This document shows, piece by piece, positions 12,137-23,300 of a stretch of DNA of 64,000 bases. The position numbers were made by a program, and so were the translations under genes. The stretch is taken from positions 65,004,773 to 65,068,772 of the forward strand of contig OW804095.1 of assembly GCA_942159475.1 (NCBI GenBank), written 5' to 3'. The notes under the pieces were generated by a model. The model saw only the letters and a program-made list of their open reading frames with translations, searched no databases and was not told where the DNA came from. Position 1 is the first letter of the stretch. Each line of letters starts with the position of its first letter. The DNA is from Sthenelais limicola (taxonomy: Eukaryota > Annelida > Polychaeta > Phyllodocida > Sigalionidae).

Positions 12137-13329
12137 ATACATCTGCCTCCTGTGGTCATATTGTGCAAAGTCAAACCAGTGATAAACCTGTAAATGTGCC
12201 ATCATCTCTCGGATCTGTGTTTAATATATATACATCGGACATGTGCGTGCAAAGCCCGGTGTTTACTCCGGAAGTGAGCTTAGCATCTCTACCTCCGGTA
12301 AAGGAGAGTTCCACCGCTCCTATAGCCTTTACACCTCAGCTCAAGGAGAGCTCTTACAAACATGGCGGCACTTCCGCCCAACCTCACCAGTCGCCAAAAC
12401 AAGGTAATGAATCTTCATTATACCCGTCAAAACAATCAGAAAGTGTATTATCAGTCCATCATGACTTGTCGGCTATGTCTAATACCTGTGTGAGTGAATA
12501 TGAAACTAGTCGAGAGGATTACAGTGTGTGTCAACGACCTATCGTTCCCCCCGCTTGTGCCGGGGGCTCGTGTGCATTGCAAAGTAAACAAACCCGTCTC
12601 GGAGGCGATGAAGTTTTACAACCTTCCTGGTCAGATCATGACCTTAGTTTGGTTGAGTTTTGTGACAATCTTCACTTAGACTTAGGTGATGGAGACCACC
12701 TCCCTCTTTCTCCAGAACCTGGTGTTAGTTTGCATTCTAATGTTCCCCTCCACATAGACTGGGCACAACGCATGCGTTGGCCCTTCCCGGCTCTTGTTCC
12801 TGGGGATTTTGTTGACATTTATGAGAGAGTTCGGGCATATGCTAAACCTAATATGTTCGGTGCTAAGTGTGTTCTACCATCTAACCTAAATATTCCGGCA
12901 TGGACTCGGGAGGTGGGCAACCATGAGTTTGATCCTACCATCATAGCTGGTCTGAAATACGGCTTCCCGATTCAGTACTATGGCCCACGGATGATATCTA
13001 ATACTCGCCAGGAAAACCATGCATCAGGTGCCAACTTCCCCCAACATGTCTCAGAATATATTGTGAAGGAATCATCACTAGGTGCCCTCTGTGGACCGTT
13101 TAAATCGCCACCCTTCATACCGTGGTTTCACACAAGCCCAATAATGACCAGACCAAAGAATGATTCAGACAAACGACGTCTAATCGTCGACCTGTCCTAC
13201 CCCGAAGGGGGTGTGAATGCAGGTATACCTAAAAACGTGTTTAATGGAAGGCTGGTTCGCCATGGCTTGCCTACTATTCCCCAGGCAGTCAGTCTCATAC
13301 AAGGAAAAGGCCGAGATGTGTGCATGTAG
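12127..13329 (+). pseudogene. pol: Ngaro pol: linker and N-terminal reverse transcriptase
   Basis: The frame is open from within the end of gag to TAG at 13327-13329. The first 200 or so residues are a low-complexity Ser/Pro-rich linker. After that come family-typical features: the HIDWAQRMRWPFPALVPGD segment (about 12750-12810), the FIPWFHTSPI and RPKNDSDKRRLIVDLSYPEG region (about 13111-13206; RT finger motifs with the conserved KxRLIVDLS) and NAGIP. The frame ends just after GKGRDVCM, exactly where the palm motif A (D-L-x-x-AYRQ type) should begin. Motif A and most of motif B are absent, so this is a deletion breakpoint and not a natural terminus. Without the first catalytic aspartate the enzyme cannot work. 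The first ATG is at 12241, so expression may rely on frameshifting from gag. Confidence 0.85.
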
Positions 13330-14335
13330 AGCTAGTAGCTTCATAATGCAAAGCATCTCTGACTTCTTTATTCGTGCATTGGAAAGAAAAGGCGACACCG
13401 CCCTAATGTACCTTGATGATGTCCTCATCATATCTGAGGACCTACCAACTTGCAAGACACATCTGGATGTAGCCCTTAAGCTCATACACGAACTTGGCTT
13501 ATCCATAGCTCCACATAAGCTCCAGCCCCCGTCTCGCTCAGTGACATGGCTAGGGGTTACCATCGATCTGTCTGCAAACACCCTATCAATTCCTCCTTCA
13601 AAGGTTCAAGAGATTCTCTCTTGTCTGGCCCTTATATCATCTTCAAAAAAAGTCACCACAAAGCAGATGCAGAGCGGGGTGGGGAAGATAAACCACCTGG
13701 CAAAAGTCATTCCCCCAGCTCGTGCATTTATAAACAGAATCCTTGTAGGCATGAGAGCTGCAAGAGGGGCAGACATCAACATCATGTCCCACATCAGAGC
13801 TGACCTAAACTGGTTTAAATTGTTCCTCCGAGACTTCAATGGAAAATCTATCTTTCCCTCAAGGAAAGTAACCAAGACCCTCTGGGTTGACTCCTCAGTG
13901 AAGGCCGGTGGAGGCACAGATGGCACATACTGGTTTGCTCATAAATATGACCACGAGTACATATGTAATGACATCAACGTCTTGGAGGCTAAGAACTGCC
14001 TGGCAGCAGCAAGACTATTGTGCTCGGACTCAGATAAAGGAAATATAGTCCAGATTTGTTGTGATAATGCAGCCGCCGTCCACTCCCTATCTGGCGGGAG
14101 GGCACAGGACCTCCAGCTGGCTGCCTGCTCCAGAGCATTCTGGTTCTTGTCAGCCAAGATGAATATTCAATTCATCTTCACTCATATTCCTGGAATCTTC
14201 CTCGAAGTACCAGATGCTTTATCTAGAGCGTTCACTGATGACAAAGCTAAGCTAAAAGCAGCGTCCCTCATTGAATCAAATAATCTGAAATCAATTGAAA
14301 TGCACCGGAATTTATATGATATCTCAAATTTCTAG
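13328..14335 (+). pseudogene. pol: Ngaro pol: RT palm end, thumb and RNase H
   Basis: After the deletion junction the reading frame shifts by one and continues with RASSFIMQSI, the end of RT motif B. The catalytic box YLDDVLII lies at about 13409-13432. The connection domain includes the VTWLGVTID segment and ISSSKKVTTKQMQSGVGKIN. The RNase H domain follows, with candidate acidic residues in LWVDSSVKAGG (first Asp, about 13881), INVLEAKN (Glu), CDNAAAVHS (Asp) and VPDALSRA (Asp), in the expected order and spacing. It ends at TAG (14333-14335), 47 nt before the recombinase ATG. A frame beginning at ATG 13217 would read through the junction but starts with out-of-frame sequence and is probably not real. 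About 45-50 RT residues appear to be missing, judged against the family. Confidence 0.88.
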
Positions 14336-14382
14336 GCCCTCTTCAAACTTCCCTGGCTGCAGCAGCAGCGAAGCGTCAAAAG

Positions 14383-15306
14383 ATGGCGTTTCGTCCAGGA
14401 ACTAAGGCAAACCGCAAGTCAGCAGTGATACTATATAGGGGCTTCTGCGACCTGCTAGCCTTGAATTTCTTCGCCCCCTCGGCCTCTGATGTGTGCTGGT
14501 TTATAGAATATCTCGCCAGCCATCAGCGGGCCTCAACCACGATTAGGAATATCATCTCCAGCATAAAGGCATACTACCGTGTCTTGCTCATCAGCTATGA
14601 CGGGCTTGAGTCTCAGCTGATTCTCACAGCCCTTAGAGCATTGGACCTCTCACATCGCCATGTCCCCGTACAAAAAGAGGCAGCTACCCCTGAAGTGGTG
14701 GCTCATGCCCTGGGCACTCTTATCTACGACCCGCACTACATACAACTCCGGGCTGCATACAGCCTGATGTTCGTTGGCTTCCTCAGGCAGAGCAATCTCT
14801 GCCCAAAATCCTCTCGTCTATTCGATCCCTCCAGACAGCTTGTAAGGGAGGATGTGTCCCTCTCTCCCCTCGGCATACAAGTTCGCGTCAAGTGGTCGAA
14901 AACACTCCAAGCAGGGACCAACCCGTCAACTATCTTCCTACCAGCCATCCCTGGCTCCATCTTCTGCCCCCTCGACGCTATGTCTGCACTTCTGAGGACG
15001 ATCAAGGATCGACCAATGGCCCCTTTCCTCACATTCTCGGACAATAGGCCCATGCCTATCTCATTCCTCGCCCAAAAGTGGTCAACAGCAGTTACCCTCA
15101 TTGGACTAGACTCTCGCCTCCTCTCTCTGCACAGTATGAGAAGAGGAGGTGCCTCCTTCTCTTTCTACAAAGGTGGAGCCTCCATCAGTGACGTCAGGGC
15201 TCACGGGACGTGGGCGTCAGACTCTGTCATGGCCTACCTCCGACCGCAGCCAGGTCCGTCAAACAGTGTTCACAGAGCGTTCCAACAACTGTCTTCAGAT
15301 ATATAA
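14383..15306 (+). CDS. Tyrosine recombinase of Ngaro element (intact)
   Basis: 307 codons from ATG, uninterrupted. It encodes a DIRS-type tyrosine recombinase, which integrates the circular cDNA by site-specific strand exchange with a covalent 3'-phosphotyrosine. The N-terminal half (about 1-95) is helical and probably the core-binding SAM-like domain, with SASDVCWFIEYLA and a TTIRNIISSIKAYY segment. The catalytic half carries the full set: Arg135 in GFLRQSN, a likely Lys near 173 (WSKT), His250-x-x-Arg253 in LHSMRRGG, His274 in HGTWASD and the nucleophile Tyr285 in MAYLRP. Length is typical. The frame is open upstream of the ATG and overlaps the end of pol, so the true N-terminus could be longer. 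It lies 12 bp before the B1 repeat. This is the only plainly intact gene in the window. Confidence 0.92.
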   Translation: MAFRPGTKANRKSAVILYRGFCDLLALNFFAPSASDVCWFIEYLASHQRASTTIRNIISSIKAYYRVLLISYDGLESQLILTALRALDLSHRHVPVQKEAATPEVVAHALGTLIYDPHYIQLRAAYSLMFVGFLRQSNLCPKSSRLFDPSRQLVREDVSLSPLGIQVRVKWSKTLQAGTNPSTIFLPAIPGSIFCPLDAMSALLRTIKDRPMAPFLTFSDNRPMPISFLAQKWSTAVTLIGLDSRLLSLHSMRRGGASFSFYKGGASISDVRAHGTWASDSVMAYLRPQPGPSNSVHRAFQQLSSDI

Positions 15307-15318
15307 ACATTTATTGGC

Positions 15319-15546
15319 TTTTGTAATATATCTATCATACACTTGATATATGTTTACATCTTCTCCTGCTCATTGATATGTCTTCTCACTTGCTATGAAT
15401 ATATCAATAATATTATGTCATGTTAATCTTCATGTACACTTCAAGATCATGTACAACTCAACACATCATAAGGAGGATGATTGTAATACAAGCCAACAAT
15501 GAGTATTAAACATTGAAATTTTAAGTATCTGTGTTGTGTTATAATG
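15319..15546 (+). repeat. Ngaro B1 split direct repeat
   Basis: 228 bp from TTTTGTAATATATC to TTATAATG, following the recombinase stop by 12 bp. It matches B2 (15735-15962) with one difference (A at 15465, G at 15881). It joins directly onto A2 through CTGTA. Confidence 0.93.
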
Positions 15547-15551
15547 CTGTA

Positions 15552-15681
15552 GCTTTCGGGCTTGCCCCGGAAGTCGTTGGCATTATGACCTAAGTCTCCA
15601 CCAACCAAATGACATGGACTGACGTCACGCGGGCATTCTCTCCCTCATTCCTGTTCGAGGAGCAAGGTGTTTGAAAAGTTT
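15552..15681 (+). repeat. Ngaro A2 split direct repeat
   Basis: Second copy of the A repeat, lying between B1 and B2. The A1...B1-A2-B2 order allows a template jump that restores complete ends and circularises the cDNA in this family. Confidence 0.93.
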
Positions 15682-15734
15682 CCCACCTTCCCTCCCTTCT
15701 AATTCACATTTATTCTTCTTACTCAAAATCGGCA

Positions 15735-15962
15735 TTTTGTAATATATCTATCATACACTTGATATATGTTTACATCTTCTCCTGCTCATTGATATGTCTT
15801 CTCACTTGCTATGAATATATCAATAATATTATGTCATGTTAATCTTCATGTACACTTCAAGATCATGTACAACTCAACACGTCATAAGGAGGATGATTGT
15901 AATACAAGCCAACAATGAGTATTAAACATTGAAATTTTAAGTATCTGTGTTGTGTTATAATG
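15735..15962 (+). repeat. Ngaro B2 split direct repeat (3' end of element)
   Basis: Terminal copy of B. Identity with B1 stops after TTATAATG, where flanking genomic DNA (TATTTGAATT) begins. No target duplication is visible against the A1 side, as expected for tyrosine-recombinase integration. About 53 bp of unique sequence separates A2 from B2. Confidence 0.93.
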
Positions 15963-18900
15963 TATTTGAATTACTGGGCAATTCAAATATGGTACATAAC
16001 TTATGCTTCGCGGTATGCCTATTAGCCTTTAGAGGCCTAACAGGCCCACCACACAGTGGATAGAGAAACAAAATCAGTATAGTGTTTACATGCTTGTTTA
16101 TTCAGTCAGTTTCGCTGGTCTAGTGGTAAGGCATTAGACTTCCAAATGGGACATTGTGAGATTGAGTCCCAGAACAGACAACCTTTTTAAATTGAGATTT
16201 CCATAGTAGATTTTTACGCCATTTGATAATGAGAATATTGTTCCCAAATATTCAGGATACCCTGTGCAGCAATAGTTATTGTATTATGAAGTAAACTGCT
16301 TCAAGAATATGTTTTGCTTTGGGGCAAATTCTACGCAACAGTACATATCTAATGTATAACAACTTCCATAGACTACTGTGTATATATCATAAAAACAGCC
16401 CCCCCCCCTTGTCCACCGGTTGCAAATTCAGACAAACAAATAAACCAGATCCCGTGTTACATTGAGAGCATTGGGTGGTAAAAAGCGATCCAACCCACCA
16501 TGAAAGTCACAGTTTGGCCTGGGAAGATGAGGTCAACAACAATAAAAGGATTCGCCTGGGCCATGGGAAGGACCCTGACAACAGAAATATGGGTCGTTAA
16601 TTTTTTTAATCAAGGCCAGTGTTGCGGTTGAAAACTTGTTCACGATTTCAATGATGGGGACTTTTTTGTTGCTTTGTCTTATCACGTGAATGGAGTACAA
16701 TCCAAACCTGTCAAACTAAATTTATATTATTCTCGGCTTAAAATGTGACATGATTGGAATCGATGAATTCTGGAATTTCAAACTGGAATTCAGAATGTGT
16801 TAAGAATATAGAAGGAATTTAATGAAATTCAGAAAAGATAAGAATTATAACGACAACAGTAATCAATTGTATTACGATCAAACATTAAATTATTTTTTTT
16901 ACTCCACTTTGGTGTATGCACCATGGTGCACATGCTATTTGCATGGAAGCGAGTAGTGCAGTAAGTTGTGCCATTTCAACGCGTGTGGTATGACTTCCGG
17001 TTTATTTCGTAAAAAAAGTATGCCGGTCGTTTTCTGTTATTCCCCAGCTCCTACCGCCTACATTCTGAAAATAATTACATTACATTACATAACATTACAG
17101 AAACATTGCAGAAGTTTACATTTACTTCGACAGCTGCTTTAAGGAACGTCCTCCTTTTTCAACTTGGGCACTTATGACAAATTATTAGAACACATCCTTA
17201 GAATGTAGAATTTACTATCACTCACTGCATGAGAGAACTTGGTTCAGTCATAATCGCTGAAAAACAAGATGACAGCATGTTAAACACCAATAATTCACCA
17301 CAAGTGCCTTTTTTCTGGTTAGAAAATTTGCTCTCGGTCCACAGGGTCAAACTGACGGGGATAAGTTATAAGGAGTTTTTTTCCCACAGCAGTATAACTC
17401 TTGGCCTTGGTAACATCTCGCTGTCTGGCTATAGCCGAAGTACGAGCCACCGGGCCTACCCTTTATCATGGAATATATAATGCGTTATCTATTGCCAATT
17501 TCCATTCCTGGACAATGGGACCGTGTTCCACGCAGGGCTTCATCCATAACCCTAGAAACACTTGCAGAATCAGCTGATGCAGGATGGCACAGTCGGGACA
17601 GACGTCTCTTTTATTTGCCCGCACATACAGTCCATTTAGATCCCCCATTGGATCTCCAGCATCGAACTCTTACCAAACAAAAGCTTTATTTTTATATTTC
17701 GGCTAATACGAAAATGGCTAAAAATGAAATAACTATAATTGCAAAGCGTACAACATAATACTGCATACTTCAGTAAGAATCTTGGGGGATGATAACTGAA
17801 ATCGTTTTAAAATCATACCAGGCGTATTGTTGGTGGGCTTGCTTACATCAAACGAAACCTGAGATACACACCATTCCGATTATGATAGTCTCCTATTCTA
17901 AAGAATGTCTGTTTGACCTATGCCCTAGGGACAAAGGCCAAAGTTCACTAAAATCCAAGTGAAATCCGAAAATTGAAAAATTAAAAAACTTTAAGATGCT
18001 GTTTTACTACTCTGTCATTATGAATGCAAAATACTAAAATAGGCATTTAGCAACATCCCTTGTCGTATAATTTCTCTCATAGGCCTATATAACAACTAAG
18101 GAATAATTCGAATATCACTTCACTTTCTCAAGATCGTGTGCTAGGTTCAAATAAAACATGGAAAGCCGCTACAACATCCAGCTGCAATGTCCAAAATCAG
18201 ACTTTCGATCCAAGGTTGCAGATCTGAGTTAGGAACGGGATTCCATACTATTCCACGTATTGAGCATACACTCCGTCATCCCTATAAAAAGGTCCGGTTA
18301 AAAGACACGTATATAGACCCAAATTTTTTATCTTGTATCTAGCTGCATATAGGATATCCATTTATTGGTATTTGGAAAAAGAATATGTCTATTCTGTTGT
18401 CATCACCAGTCACAGGCCGGCATTTGGCAATTCGTTACAGGGTCCAAGTTGGTCGATATTGCAAATGTGACACACGGGCATTGACATCTTAGAAGTTTCC
18501 TAATCGGAGCAAGCCATCGGGAATTGGACTTTACTCGTAATATGACTCTTTGCCTAAGACATCCTATGACCATGCCCTGCTATCTGTGAATAGGAATGCT
18601 CTGATCGCTTGTCGCTGTATTGAAATTTCGATCAGAAGAAACATTTTAGACCTGATGTCTAGTCAGGCTTACTCCAAGCCGGAAACATAAGCGATCAACT
18701 TCCGGTTGAGCGACTGGACTTGACCTCTTTCCGGTATGGGATAACCTGTCGTCATGGTAATCAACCCTCTCCACATATTCAAGCAGAGAATGTAATATTC
18801 TATTTAAGGGAAATAGCTCGCAAATCTTGGTCTTTCATCCTGTGACACGATAAGCCAATCTTTACCATCAAGTCTGTGACTGAAGGCTCTCTTAAGAAAT

Positions 18901-20297
18901 GTTTTCCTGGCTTTGATGTTTTGTTGGTAACATTTAAAAGCTGTCTCCATCAAGGACTTCTCTGATTCGGTTTGTTATTGTAGTTGTGTTCGAAGATGTC
19001 TGTTTGTAATACATTCATAAATAAGTTGGTGGGAGAATAGAAATAAGAGGTAACGAAAATAAGATAAGGAAAGCATTCAGATAGCCTATCAATGAATATT
19101 AAAATGTCTACAAGCCTCCCGCAGCGACAGTAACTCATCAGAAGAAAAAAGTAGGATCTTATCCCATTCCATTGTTTCCTTACCCTCCCACTCACGTTTA
19201 AACCCAGACTCAAGTTCTTTTAGTTGACGTATCTTCTAAGTGTTAGTAGTTATTTTGGTAATTATAGAGTAAAAGGACCAACACCTCTATTTTTACCAGT
19301 TTTTAATCTATTAGTTTTTATAATATTTCTTCTACCTTCCCGCTTTGTACATACTCTAAACTTAAAAATGGAATTCCTCATAGTTTAAGGGGAAATTTCT
19401 GTAAAAAAATCAAAGTATTCATGAATAATATTTTAAACAAAATTAGATGTATAATATGTTGCTGTAGTCATGGATTACTTATTAAAGCCATACTCTCTAG
19501 ATGTAAGTGAAGCGAAATACAGAAGATTAATTGTGGACCTGATGTCTGGTCAGCCTTTCCCCGAGCATCTGAATAGAAAAACAGAAGATAAAAAGACAAA
19601 AGCAGATGTATATCAGGATGATGAAGCTGTTACTTGTTTCATACAATATTCTAAAAATAAAACAAAGGTATTAAAGGCTGTGAATGATCGGGAGACTTTC
19701 CATTACATTTGTTGTTGTTGAGCTGGGTCTGTAGGTGGAGAGAAGAAGCGTCCTCCCCACTTGGTTCACTGTCCTATTGATTTGGTTAGAACCTGAATTA
19801 AAAAGAAGTAAAGGTAGCCAGAGGGGAGGTTGCACCTCCAATCACACGTCCTATTTGTTAGGATTAAATTTACTGCTGAAAGTTCACTGTTCCAGGTGTA
19901 GAGAATTTACAGGAAAACATTGGTATGAATTGATGTGACTGAGGGATTCTTGATTGATTAAACTGGACCCAGTGAGGTGCTCTCAAACGTAAAGGGTACA
20001 CTCTCCATTTGGGTTCCTTGGTGGATCAACTGATACATACTTGGCACGAAGATAGAATGCATTCGCAGAAGTGGCCCGGCAGGGATCAAACTTGTCTAGA
20101 GCCACCACGAGGGGGAGATTGTGGGACGACTACTTCCTATAATGAATCTCAAGCTGTTCTTCGCAAATTGAAATATCTAGTGTAAGCGACGCGAGCCAAA
20201 GGAGAGCAAACAGTTAGAATAGCTAGAAAACTCAATAGCAGAAGTAGACAAAAAGAACGGAATTACTAAAGTGGCTCAAGAAAAGATTAATGACGAA
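15963..20297. other. Non-coding stretch
   Basis: Apart from the tRNA-like segment at 16111-16188, no gene is supported. An 83-codon plus-strand frame (19470-19721, ATG start) has a hydrophilic, protein-like composition (RRLIVDLMSGQPFPEHLNR) but matches nothing I recognise. It could be an exon or mobile-element remnant. Just after it, 19721-19772 resembles the interior of the MITE at 3477-3676. Confidence 0.5.
16111..16188 (+). ncRNA. tRNA-derived Pol III promoter remnant (SINE head or tRNA pseudogene)
   Basis: TGGTCTAGTGG at 16116-16126 fits the A-box consensus TRGYNNARNGG fully. GATTGAGTC at 16160-16168 fits the B box GWTCRANNC with one mismatch, with 33 bp between them, and a TTTTT terminator follows at 16184-16188. 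A TTCCAAA stretch lies where a tRNA-Gly anticodon loop would be. The acceptor, anticodon and T stems do not pair, so it is not a working tRNA. A SINE body was not identified downstream. Confidence 0.5.
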
Positions 20298-20379
20298 CAT
20301 TTCCGGCCTGCTGGTGCACTGTTGGTGCATAATAATCCGAAGCACTATGAACCAGCAGTGCACCAGCACGCCTGAAATG
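20298..20379. repeat. 82-bp short inverted repeat
   Basis: CATTTCCGGCCTGCTGGTGC on the left is mirrored by GCACCAGCACGCCTGAAATG on the right, about 28 bp per arm with 3 mismatches around a spacer of about 25 bp. It could form a stable hairpin or be a tiny MITE. No flanking duplication is seen. Confidence 0.65.
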
Positions 20380-23300
20380 GAGGTTATTAATCATTTTAGT
20401 CCCTACCCAATGTGGGTATATTATGGCAATAATACCAAAAATATATTACTCTGTGTAAAACGATGTATAATGAAATGTATTTCTCCTTTTGTGCTAGATA
20501 TAATGTTATTTCCCTTTGAAAGCTTAATGTTAAAGTAAACTGTTAAAAAAGGTAAAGATGTACATACAATGTCAACAATTTTTTCGACTGGGTTTCCATA
20601 AGATTACTGTTGTACCGCACAATGGAATTGGACTCAATAAAATTTCTTAAAAAAATAATTAAGGTATAGACTAAACACAAATTTCGCTCTTTCTTAAAAT
20701 AATATTGTTATTACCTTCTTTGATTTCTATAATCATGTATTATCATGAGGGTACTATCAAAGAAACTACCTTAAATGGTCTATTTTATGTTCGATATAGC
20801 ATTTAGTTATTGGACGACGATAACTGTAGGGAGAGATTAGCCTCATACTTCTCCTCATTATAGCATTTTCGTGAATAGTTGTGGAAACTAATTGTTGCTT
20901 GTCACATAAGTGGAGAAAATGGTAGTATGGTTTCGTATACGCCTCAGAATTACACACGAAAAGGTACATCTCTTATAGTTCGGTGACAGGATAAAAACAG
21001 TCAAGATTTTCAACTTTATTTGTTTGTAGAGTACAGCCGGTTTTTAGGCTATTTACTGAAACAGTGTACAGTGCACCCATTTATAACGTATGCTATCCAT
21101 AGAACCTCTGAAATAACTTCTGATTTACTCCAAAGGAAGATTTACTGCAGTAACTGTAATAAGTAAAAGTGTTTTCAAACCGAATATACATGGCCCTTCA
21201 ATCCGTCAAAGGGATCTGTCCTGTAATATCAGCGTAATGTGATGGTCTCCAACACCTTTTCAACCACAATACGGTTCATCCTCTTATGTCATACTAGATC
21301 TGTTTTTAAACCCCTCATCTAGACATTCACGGTCAAGGTATACAGGTTAGGAACACTATTACCTTGAGGCCGGCACACCTGCTGATCAGGGACATCCAAG
21401 GCCAAGATGATGGGTTGTAGTTCAAGGTAATAGAACTCATGAATTTCAATTACAGTGTTTTGGCCATGTACCAACAAACGTGGATACATACAGATAGAAT
21501 AGGGTTATATCGTATGGGGTGCCCTTTAACCTATTATGTTGCAATATTAATGGGAGAAACAGTACACTGGTACAGTAGTCCTGAAGTTGACTGATTATTC
21601 TGTTACTACTAACCTTTAAATGTTATTTTAGTAAAAACTGAGATTATTGTCCAAGGACGCTCTGTTCTCGTCTCCACACTGGACATGTCTTAGCGAAAGT
21701 AATTGTAGTCCCAAGGATGGGTGTGGGTGGTCTATGAAATGTTTTACCACAAGAACATGGCAGTTGATTTGATGAAAGAGTCTAATTATCTTTATAATTC
21801 CATCTTTTATGATATTTCACCTTCTTGGAGGAGTCAGAGAGTAAAGTGTGTGGGAAGGGTGTGATTTGGTGTGGGTGGTGTGTGGGAAGGGCCTTGGTAG
21901 ATCTATAAATTAACTGCCTATACATGTCTGAAGTGTTCTAGTCAGACAGACCAAAGAATCTTCCAAGGTTCGTCCACCAACCGTTCCTCTTGCGTGAGCT
22001 TTGGTAAAATACAATTCTATGGATACAAATTCAATCCAGGACAAACGAACCAAGTATTGGAGGGAATAACAAATGCCATCTTGCTTGGTTGACTTCACCA
22101 AGGGAGGTATTTGAAGTGCAATCGAAATAGAATAATTATGATTAAATAATTTCTGAGAATTTCGGAACCATGCAAGTGCTAATGAGTGGCTGGGGTAGAA
22201 ATTCTCCTAGGACTACGTTTTGGCATTGGGCTTTCAATCAGCAGTCGGATAGACAATTTAATTATCACCGTCTATGAACTTCCCTAGATTGTTGTAAGTT
22301 CTGATGGTTTGAATAAATTCGTTTTTATGTTATTATCTCTTTCAGAGGTAGAGCTAATTAGAAGGGAGCCTGATCAGATCTGCCGCAATGCCCTTTCAGA
22401 CGTTGTGGATTTGGCACGTTCGGACCTGTGGGTAATTTGATTGGCGACACTCAACAGTACTTACCTGGGTAAATGTGGGAAAGTGGCCGCAGTCACTTCG
22501 ATTCAAATAAGCAGTGTGCTGTCAACAGCTTGATCTTACAGTGTACACAGTGTGGTTAACGATATATAGCAGATAGAGCAGGGGAAGACATAATTTACAC
22601 TTTATATGTATGCAGCCAATTATAAAAATCGTACATGGTATTGATTGGGTATATTATGATGATATATCTTACACGATTTTATCAAGGCAGGCTAGACTCC
22701 AAACCATCGATTTTGTCCTTTTTTAGTCACCTTCCAGCCATCGGAATCAAAAAATCTTTTCACAGATTCACACCCAGATGCATTACTAGCGCGCCAAGGC
22801 ACGTTTGCTCTGTATATTTTTGCAGTATGTACAGAACAGGGGACTATTTAGTTAAGCCTGATTCATGTTTCCGGCTGCAGTGTTTTACCATCGAGGATTT
22901 GGTAGTGAACGTGCGAAGTCCCCTGATTGAACACATCCCCAGTTATATGGTGCCCAAGGGGCACCAGTGCGCAGCAGGCAATTTAAAAGCTTAATAGACA
23001 ATATTAATCATAAAAGTACTCTCCTAATTTCATTCCTATTTTTGCACTCTCTATATATTAAACATACCTATCGTTATCAGGCCTTTAACGTATGGGGATT
23101 GATTACGGCACCAACGCCTAGGAACTTCTACTAAGATGCGTTTACATCTGCTTGTATAACGTTTTGGGAAATGCAAAAAGGATAAAATAGTACCGAGACA
23201 ATAGTAGAAACATGCATGTAACAATGCCATTAATTTGTCGTTGGGATATGAACAAATATTTTCTATTGGCATGCTACCCTTCAGATCTGAAATACATACA

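Larger units (their letters stand above)
10692..15962 (+). mobile_element. Ngaro-type (DIRS superfamily) YR retrotransposon
   Basis: A tyrosine-recombinase retrotransposon of about 5.3 kb on the plus strand. Split direct repeats in the order A1 (10692-10821), coding region, B1 (15319-15546), A2 (15552-15681), B2 (15735-15962) are the hallmark of Ngaro/PAT-like elements rather than of DIRS1 itself. Gene order is gag, RT-RNase H, tyrosine recombinase. No DAM methyltransferase domain is seen. In this family the RNA is reverse transcribed to a circle that the recombinase inserts without target duplication. Here the recombinase and RNase H look intact, but gag is frame-broken and the RT has an internal deletion, so this copy cannot be autonomous. 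A1/A2 and B1/B2 each differ by one substitution, which suggests a recent insertion. Confidence 0.95.

Noticed and set aside
13217..13327. ATG at 13217 as start of an RT protein
   Set aside because: The codons before 13328 are out of frame with the true RT, so the start is accidental.
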